A stretch of 27,398 bases of DNA. Origin: a virus. Under the pieces are notes generated by a model. That model saw nothing but the letters and a program-made list of their open reading frames with translations, was not told the origin of the DNA and did not search any database. A program made the translations under genes and the position numbers. Where the stretch lies: IMG/VR virus record IMGVR_UViG_3300021373_002979, positions 1 through 27,398 of that record, one strand, 5' to 3'. Within the stretch, counting starts at the first letter, position 1, and each line of letters opens with the position of its first letter. Positions 23,862 through 27,398 of the stretch are shown one piece after another.

Positions 23862-23862
23862 A
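23846..23862. promoter_or_regulatory. Palindromic operator candidate
   Basis: TTTGCCAAACTGTCAAA is an imperfect 17-bp palindrome with symmetric core TTTGnCAnnnTGnCAAA. It covers the -35 boxes of both divergent promoters. A small HTH protein is encoded 40 bp away and is the obvious candidate binder. Confidence 0.6.
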
Positions 23863-23875
23863 TATAAATTATATT
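23847..23875 (+). promoter_or_regulatory. Promoter for the Cro-like gene
   Basis: -35 TTGCCA (five of six), a 17-bp spacer and -10 TATATT (five of six). It lies face to face with the minus-strand promoter, the two -35 boxes only a few bases apart. The expected start point is near 23882, upstream of the GGAGC ribosome site. Confidence 0.65.
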
Positions 23876-23902
23876 TTTTTTATATTAATTAAATGGAGCG
23901 TT

Positions 23903-24094
23903 ATGGAAATGTGTAAAAAAGTTAAGATTGATTCTGAATTGATCAAACGCAAGCTTTCAGATCGAAATATAAGCGAAGTGGCAAAAGGTGCAGAATTAAG
24001 CGCTCAAACACTGTATAATTTTTTAGCTGGACGAAAAATGTTAGGAGGTAATAGCACTAACAAACTGGTGAACTACTTTTTAAATAATGGGTAA
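23903..24094 (+). CDS. Small HTH regulator (Cro-like)
   Basis: A 63-aa DNA-binding protein of the XRE/Cro type: ELIKRKLSDRNISEVAKGAELSAQTLYNFLAGRKMLGGNSTNKLVNYF. The helix-turn-helix is SEVAKGAELSAQTLYNFLAG and there is little else, so no room for a cleavage or inducer domain. It probably binds the operator just upstream and sets the balance between its own transcription and that of the recombination operon. GGAGC precedes ATG 23903; an ATG two codons on is an alternative. Confidence 0.85.
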   Translation: MEMCKKVKIDSELIKRKLSDRNISEVAKGAELSAQTLYNFLAGRKMLGGNSTNKLVNYFLNNG

Positions 24095-24103
24095 ATTGCG
24101 AGC

Positions 24104-24131
24104 AAAAAAAAGCCGTTCGAGGGGAACGGCT
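24104..24131 (-). terminator. Minus-strand rho-independent terminator
   Basis: AGCCGTTC (24111-24118) and GAACGGCT (24124-24131) make a perfect 8-bp stem with a 5-nt loop. The T run is on the minus strand (eight A at 24104-24111 on the + strand), so it stops leftward transcription. No minus-strand gene lies to its right in this window, which makes its job unclear; it may stop antisense transcripts from entering the operator region. Confidence 0.8.
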
Positions 24132-24169
24132 GAGATCATCACTTAGGCAAACAACAGGGATATTGTAGC

Positions 24170-26212
24170 ATGGCAAAACTAGAAACACCAATACGATTAG
24201 TTAAAGAAGTTGTTGAAATTAAAAAGAGTGCTGAAGAGCAGATACACAACCTATTTTTAGATTCACCTTTAGACAATCACCCAGCCCAACATGAAATAGT
24301 TATTGATAGTAAAATACATCGCTTTAATAGTGATACTAAAAAGGGTAAGAAAAACGGCTGGTATATATTTAGTCGTGATGCTGATTGTGTTCACGGTTCA
24401 TTCGGGTGCTGGAAACGTGATTTCACCTTCAATTTTAAAGAGGATACCGGTAAAAATTTAACACACGAGCAGATAGCAGAAATTGAAATAAAAAGAGCGG
24501 TGCTAGAAGGGGAGAAAGCAGCGTTGAAAGCGCGACAGGATGAAATAGCAAGAAAGAGCGCGGATAAAATATGGGAGTCATGCGAAGAGGCTAAAGAGCA
24601 TAGCTATCTAACGAAAAAAAGAATAGAGGCGCATGATTGCAGATTGACCGTCGGTGATGGCCGATTAGTGATTCCTATGTTTGATACTAATTTAAAATTA
24701 GCGGGATTACAGTATATTGATAGCAATTCAGAAAAAAGATTTTTAGGTAGCCAGCAAAATAAGATTCATTGTGTCGGTGACCCGTCTAATTCTGATTTAT
24801 GTTATATAGCTGAGGGCTACGCGACAGCCGCGACAATTTACGAGCAGACTAAAAAAGCGTGTTTTGTCGCATTTAATGCTGATAATTTAATAAATGCAAC
24901 CCGTATAATAAAACACAATTTTAAAGATTTGAAGATTATTAATGTTGCTGATAATGATAAAGCCGGATTAAGAATGATTGACGCGCTTAACGTTGAAGAA
25001 ATTGATTCCATTTTAATTCCAATCGAGGGGATGGATGCTAACGACTATTATTGTGCTGGTAAAGATTTAAAAGGCCTGTTAGATGGTGTTGGGCAACCCA
25101 GAAACCCAATGGGTTTGACATCGCTAAAAGATCTTAAAAAGAATAGAAAGCCGATAAGGTGGCTGGTTAAAAATTGGTTGCAGAGAAAAGCGCTTGTTAT
25201 GATTCACGGACCGAGCGGAGCGGGTAAAAGTTACGCGGTTTTAGATTTATGTATGAGGCTTTCGACACCTGGTTTTGATGATTGGGCAGGTAACACGGTT
25301 AAAAATGGAAATGTGGTTTATTTAGCTGGTGAAGGTAATGAAGGTTTATCTATACGTGCGGAGGCGTGGGAAACCAAATTTAAAAAAGAGGAGGTTGATA
25401 GTAATTTATGGATATCAGATCGAGGGTGTGGTTTAAACACGACAACCGGCTATTCTGAAGTAGTAGAGAGTTTAGATAAAAGTGGTATTAGTCCAGATTT
25501 AATAGTAGTCGATACGCTCCATAGATTCTTGGAGGGTGACGAGAACAGCTCAAAAGATGCAGCTACTATGATAGCCGCTTGTGATAAGCTCAAAAATGAT
25601 TATGATTGCACTGTTATTTTAGTGCACCATACTGGCAACAGTTTAGAAACACAGCATAGGGCGAGAGGTTCGACTAGCTGGAAAGCTGCGATGGATGGAG
25701 AGATCAGCATTAAGCCGATTGGTGACGGTCAAATAGAGCTAATACAGCGTAAAAACAAAGAGTTAGGTAAATCTGTGGAGCCGGTTTTGATGGAGTTTGA
25801 GAGCGTTGAAATACCCTTCTTTTTTGATGAGGATGGTGAGGTGGTATCAAGCTCTATTTTAAATGTTGCCGGAAATCAGAATAAGAGAGAGCGAAAAACG
25901 AAGGATAAAAAGCTGGTTGAGTATAGCCAAATTTTGCTAGATGCAGCGCTTGAAATTGCCGAGCCAGAGCGCGGAGATGATGGTTTAATAAACGGTTATG
26001 TAATGCAGAGTGGCGCTATTATTGATTATTTGGTAGCCGAAGGTTATGCCGGTAGCGCTAGTGTGGCTCGAAATATGACCAGTCCGCGCGGCACTAAGAT
26101 GTTTGGCATGCTATCCAGCTCTGGAATAGTGACGCAACCGAAAAAGCGATATTGGAGAATAATAGATCAAGAAATAATCACACAGATAAATCTAGCCAAA
26201 CAGTCTAAATAA
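24170..26212 (+). CDS. Toprim primase / RepA-like helicase
   Basis: A 680-aa replication protein that joins a primase and a hexameric helicase. The N-terminal region has a CDS-like HRFNSDTKKGKKNGWYIF segment and Cys73/Cys80 of a possible zinc site. The Toprim domain has YIAEGYATA (Glu215) and ADNDKAG (Asp261, Asp263). The RecA-type helicase has Walker A GPSGAGKS (347-354), LAGEGN, Walker B LIVVDTL (Asp448) and LVHHTGNS (His486/487), as in the RepA/AAA_25 group. The C-terminal 120 residues look like a winged-helix DNA-binding domain. Directly downstream is the iteron region, its probable target. AGGGA precedes ATG 24170. Confidence 0.92.
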   Translation: MAKLETPIRLVKEVVEIKKSAEEQIHNLFLDSPLDNHPAQHEIVIDSKIHRFNSDTKKGKKNGWYIFSRDADCVHGSFGCWKRDFTFNFKEDTGKNLTHEQIAEIEIKRAVLEGEKAALKARQDEIARKSADKIWESCEEAKEHSYLTKKRIEAHDCRLTVGDGRLVIPMFDTNLKLAGLQYIDSNSEKRFLGSQQNKIHCVGDPSNSDLCYIAEGYATAATIYEQTKKACFVAFNADNLINATRIIKHNFKDLKIINVADNDKAGLRMIDALNVEEIDSILIPIEGMDANDYYCAGKDLKGLLDGVGQPRNPMGLTSLKDLKKNRKPIRWLVKNWLQRKALVMIHGPSGAGKSYAVLDLCMRLSTPGFDDWAGNTVKNGNVVYLAGEGNEGLSIRAEAWETKFKKEEVDSNLWISDRGCGLNTTTGYSEVVESLDKSGISPDLIVVDTLHRFLEGDENSSKDAATMIAACDKLKNDYDCTVILVHHTGNSLETQHRARGSTSWKAAMDGEISIKPIGDGQIELIQRKNKELGKSVEPVLMEFESVEIPFFFDEDGEVVSSSILNVAGNQNKRERKTKDKKLVEYSQILLDAALEIAEPERGDDGLINGYVMQSGAIIDYLVAEGYAGSASVARNMTSPRGTKMFGMLSSSGIVTQPKKRYWRIIDQEIITQINLAKQSK

Positions 26213-26312
26213 TCTAAATTTACTAACCGATGACTTCAGCTACTACTAAAAACAGCTAAAAAGTAGCTTTTCCCTTCAAAACGTTGAAAAGTTAATCAAA
26301 ATAAGGCTGTTT

Positions 26313-26367
26313 TGTGATAGCACATCGCTCCAAATCATCGGACTTTAGTGCTAAAAAGTGACTTCAG
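26313..26367. repeat. 55-bp direct repeat, copy 1
   Basis: Begins TGTGATAGCACATCG and ends with AAAAAGTGACTTCAG. It matches 26516-26570 at 53 of 55 positions (two A/G changes). Each copy ends in an iteron. Confidence 0.95.
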
Positions 26368-26389
26368 CACTTTTGCGATGACTCCAGCA

Positions 26390-26411
26390 AAAAAGAGCCT
26401 GAAAACAGGCT
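26390..26411 (-). terminator. Minus-strand terminator in the origin region
   Basis: AGCCTG (26396-26401) and CAGGCT (26406-26411) form a 6-bp stem with a 4-base loop. On the minus strand CTTTTTT follows. It would stop leftward transcripts that start in the right part of the origin. Confidence 0.6.
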
Positions 26412-26446
26412 AATATTTAATCAAAACGATTAATAAATGATCAAAA

Positions 26447-26463
26447 GTGACAATTTTTGTCAC
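26447..26463. repeat. Inverted repeat GTGACAA-TTT-TTGTCAC
   Basis: A perfect 7-bp inverted repeat with a 3-nt loop, just left of an inverted iteron. It may be a protein-binding site or hairpin in the origin. Confidence 0.6.
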
Positions 26464-26515
26464 ATGAAGTCATCGTTTCGTAACGGTGATTACGAAACTC
26501 AATTTCAGTTTTTAC

Positions 26516-26570
26516 TGTGATGGCGCATCGCTCCAAATCATCGGACTTTAGTGCTAAAAAGTGACTTCAG
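26516..26570. repeat. 55-bp direct repeat, copy 2
   Basis: Second copy of the segment at 26313-26367, 203 bp to the right. It runs straight into the 21-bp tandem iterons. Confidence 0.95.
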
Positions 26571-26633
26571 ACCCCAAATCGATGACTTCAGACCCCAAAT
26601 CGATGACTTCAGACCCCAAATCGATGACTTCAT
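26560..26633. repeat. 21-bp tandem iterons
   Basis: Three full units (26560-26580, 26581-26601, 26602-26622) and a fourth partial one (26623-26633). The unit begins GATGACTTCAGACCCC; the first copy differs in its first two bases. There is no variation or spacer between units. A 21-bp period equals two helical turns, so bound proteins would line up on one face of the DNA. Confidence 0.95.
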
Positions 26634-26669
26634 AATTATCGGTGATTACGAACCCTGAAGTCATCGCTA

Positions 26670-26695
26670 CTACCCCCTCTCTATAGAGGGGGTAG
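26670..26695. repeat. Strong hairpin at the right edge of the origin
   Basis: CTACCCCCTCT (26670-26680) and AGAGGGGGTAG (26685-26695) form a perfect 11-bp stem with loop CTAT. It sits between an inverted iteron and a CGGTGATTAC repeat. No T run follows directly, so it is more likely a cruciform or single-strand initiation site than a terminator. Confidence 0.85.
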
Positions 26696-26782
26696 CGGTG
26701 ATTACAGGGACGGGTTTTTATAGTTGTTTTTTTTAAACAATGATGCCAATGTGAAATTACATTTTACTCATTACTTCTCTTG

Positions 26783-26811
26783 TTGACTTGCTGGTCTGGT
26801 TGAGTTATTTT
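26783..26811 (+). promoter_or_regulatory. Possible promoter for the HNH-like gene
   Basis: TTGACT (26783-26788), a 17-bp spacer and TATTTT (26806-26811). It would give a leader of about 160 bases, which includes a long-range stem (GTTGGGTAA at 26871 with TTGCCCAAC at 26949) and a small CCGC/GCGG hairpin. Apart from these I see nothing in 26812-26972. Confidence 0.35.
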
Positions 26812-26972
26812 CTTGCCCGCTCTGTCGAAAGAGTAAATAAAAAGTAGGTGGCAAAATAGAATCCTTTTTGGTTGGGTAATTCTTTTCTGTTGCCGTTTCT
26901 TGATCTTCCTTGATCCCGCCTGCTTGCGGCATTTCGACCGGATTGGGGTTGCCCAACTAAAGAGGTTTTTGT

Positions 26973-27380
26973 ATGTCTGATAAATTACCAAATTTCAAAA
27001 AGCTGCCAAAACTGAGTAGGCTAGAAGAGCTTTTCTCGTATGATCCCGTGTCTGGAAAGGTCTTAAGAAAGATATCCACGGGAAAGGGGAAGAAAGGTTC
27101 TTTTGCTGGACATATAGACGACAGGAGGGGGCTTAGGATTGGTATTGATGGTTTCAAGTATCTTTTACATAGAATAGCTTGGAAGATGCACTATGGAAAA
27201 GATCCTGATGATTATATTGTTTTTCTCAATTCTGATATTTTTGATCTTAGAATAGATAACATGGCTTTAGAGTCTAAAGCAAAAAGAAGAAGCAAAAAAA
27301 GAAAGCGCGATGAGTCGAAAGATAATATAAAGCCAGTGGCGCGCTTTAGTGCTGAAATATTAGTTAGCGGTAGATTATGA
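26973..27380 (+). CDS. HNH-family protein lacking the catalytic histidine
   Basis: A 135-aa protein with the layout of phage HNH endonucleases: LEELFSYDPVSGKVLRK, then GFKYLLHRIAWKMHYGKDP, then the core IVFLNSDIFDLRIDNM. The usual core reads (V/I)DHINGDxxDNRIxNL. Here the DH pair is VF and the DNR Asn is Leu, so the metal-binding and catalytic residues look lost, although the HRIAW His (residue 66) remains. It may be DNA-binding only. The C terminus is very basic. AGAGG precedes ATG 26973. It ends in an ATGA overlap with the next gene. Confidence 0.7.
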   Translation: MSDKLPNFKKLPKLSRLEELFSYDPVSGKVLRKISTGKGKKGSFAGHIDDRRGLRIGIDGFKYLLHRIAWKMHYGKDPDDYIVFLNSDIFDLRIDNMALESKAKRRSKKRKRDESKDNIKPVARFSAEILVSGRL

Positions 27381-27398
27381 GCATAGAGGTTATTTTGA
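27377..27398 (+). CDS. Start of a further gene (cut by window end)
   Basis: ATG at 27377 overlaps the stop of the preceding gene (ATGA) and opens MSIEVIL before the window ends. Too short to identify. Confidence 0.45.

Larger units (their letters stand above)
26213..26760. other. Iteron-rich probable replication origin
   Basis: No gene. The 10-mer GATGACTTCA or a one- or two-base variant occurs at 26229, 26359, 26378, 26560, 26581, 26602 and 26623, and inverted at 26465 and 26656. CGGTGATTAC occurs at 26484, 26640 and 26696. Several hairpins and a long duplicated segment lie among them, and AT-rich tracts flank them. This is the usual make-up of an iteron origin, here right behind the primase-helicase gene. 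Confidence 0.75.

Noticed and set aside
26560-26633. Possible CRISPR array (21-bp repeats)
   Set aside because: The units are joined head to tail without unique spacers, and the core motif recurs in inverted orientation nearby; this is an iteron pattern.
26871-26957. tRNA-like segment with 7-bp acceptor-like pairing
   Set aside because: No T arm or anticodon arm of the right size and sequence could be fitted.
26764-26991. Minus-strand frames of 75 and 61 codons
   Set aside because: They overlap each other and the start of the HNH-like gene, have no ribosome site, and have low-complexity Lys/Gln-rich content without family likeness.

Overview
The window carries most of the genome of a tailed phage with a long non-contractile tail (siphovirus type, lambda-like morphogenesis), or an equivalent prophage. 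Gene content and order fit a phage of a Gram-negative, probably gammaproteobacterial, possibly aquatic host. The supports are the lambda-type terminase, portal and tail genes, a T7-lysozyme-like amidase, strong AGGAG-type ribosome binding sites, AT-rich DNA and a virion protein of a type I associate with marine phages. No integrase and no full-length CI-type repressor are visible, so lifestyle cannot be decided from this window.

Layout: (1) 58-15869, + strand, one late operon. It runs small and large terminase, a head-tail connector protein, portal, a ClpP-type protease fused to the major capsid protein, decoration protein, head-tail joining protein, tail terminator, gpZ-like protein, tail tube, tail chaperones G and G-T (made by -1 frameshifting on GGGAAAG), tape measure, four tail-tip or virion proteins, a one-helix membrane protein (holin or spanin candidate) and a T7-lysozyme-like amidase. 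Two tandem terminators close it at 15883-15943. (2) 15943-18383, - strand, a tightly overlapping cassette of small, mostly membrane-spanning proteins of unknown function around a four-helix membrane protein. The stop codon of that protein sits on a second GGGAAAG slippery site, so a -1 shift would attach a cytoplasmic winged-helix DNA-binding domain to it. (3) 18619-19009, + strand, two tiny genes (a 41-aa peptide with a signal sequence and a 67-aa coiled-coil protein), each followed by a terminator. (4) 19051-23785, - strand, a recombination and replication operon: Sak4-like ATPase, a hypothetical protein, DUF669/SSB-like protein, a hypothetical protein, Cas4/exonuclease-like PD-(D/E)XK nuclease and SF2 helicase. 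(5) 23786-23902, overlapping divergent promoters with a palindromic operator, next to a 63-aa Cro-like HTH gene. (6) 24170-26212, + strand, a Toprim primase/RepA-type helicase, followed by about 760 bp without a gene. That stretch is rich in iterons, hairpins and a 55-bp duplicated segment and is probably the replication origin. (7) 26973-end, an HNH-family protein whose expected first catalytic histidine is absent, then the first codons of another gene.

Working together: the primase-helicase and the iteron region would start replication. The minus-strand operon supplies single-strand annealing, an SSB-like protein, a nuclease and a helicase. The late operon packages DNA, builds head and tail, and lyses the cell. 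The most novel-looking part is the minus-strand membrane cassette with its predicted frameshift-made, membrane-tethered DNA-binding protein. The frameshift signal is read directly from the sequence; its activity and the protein's function are inference.
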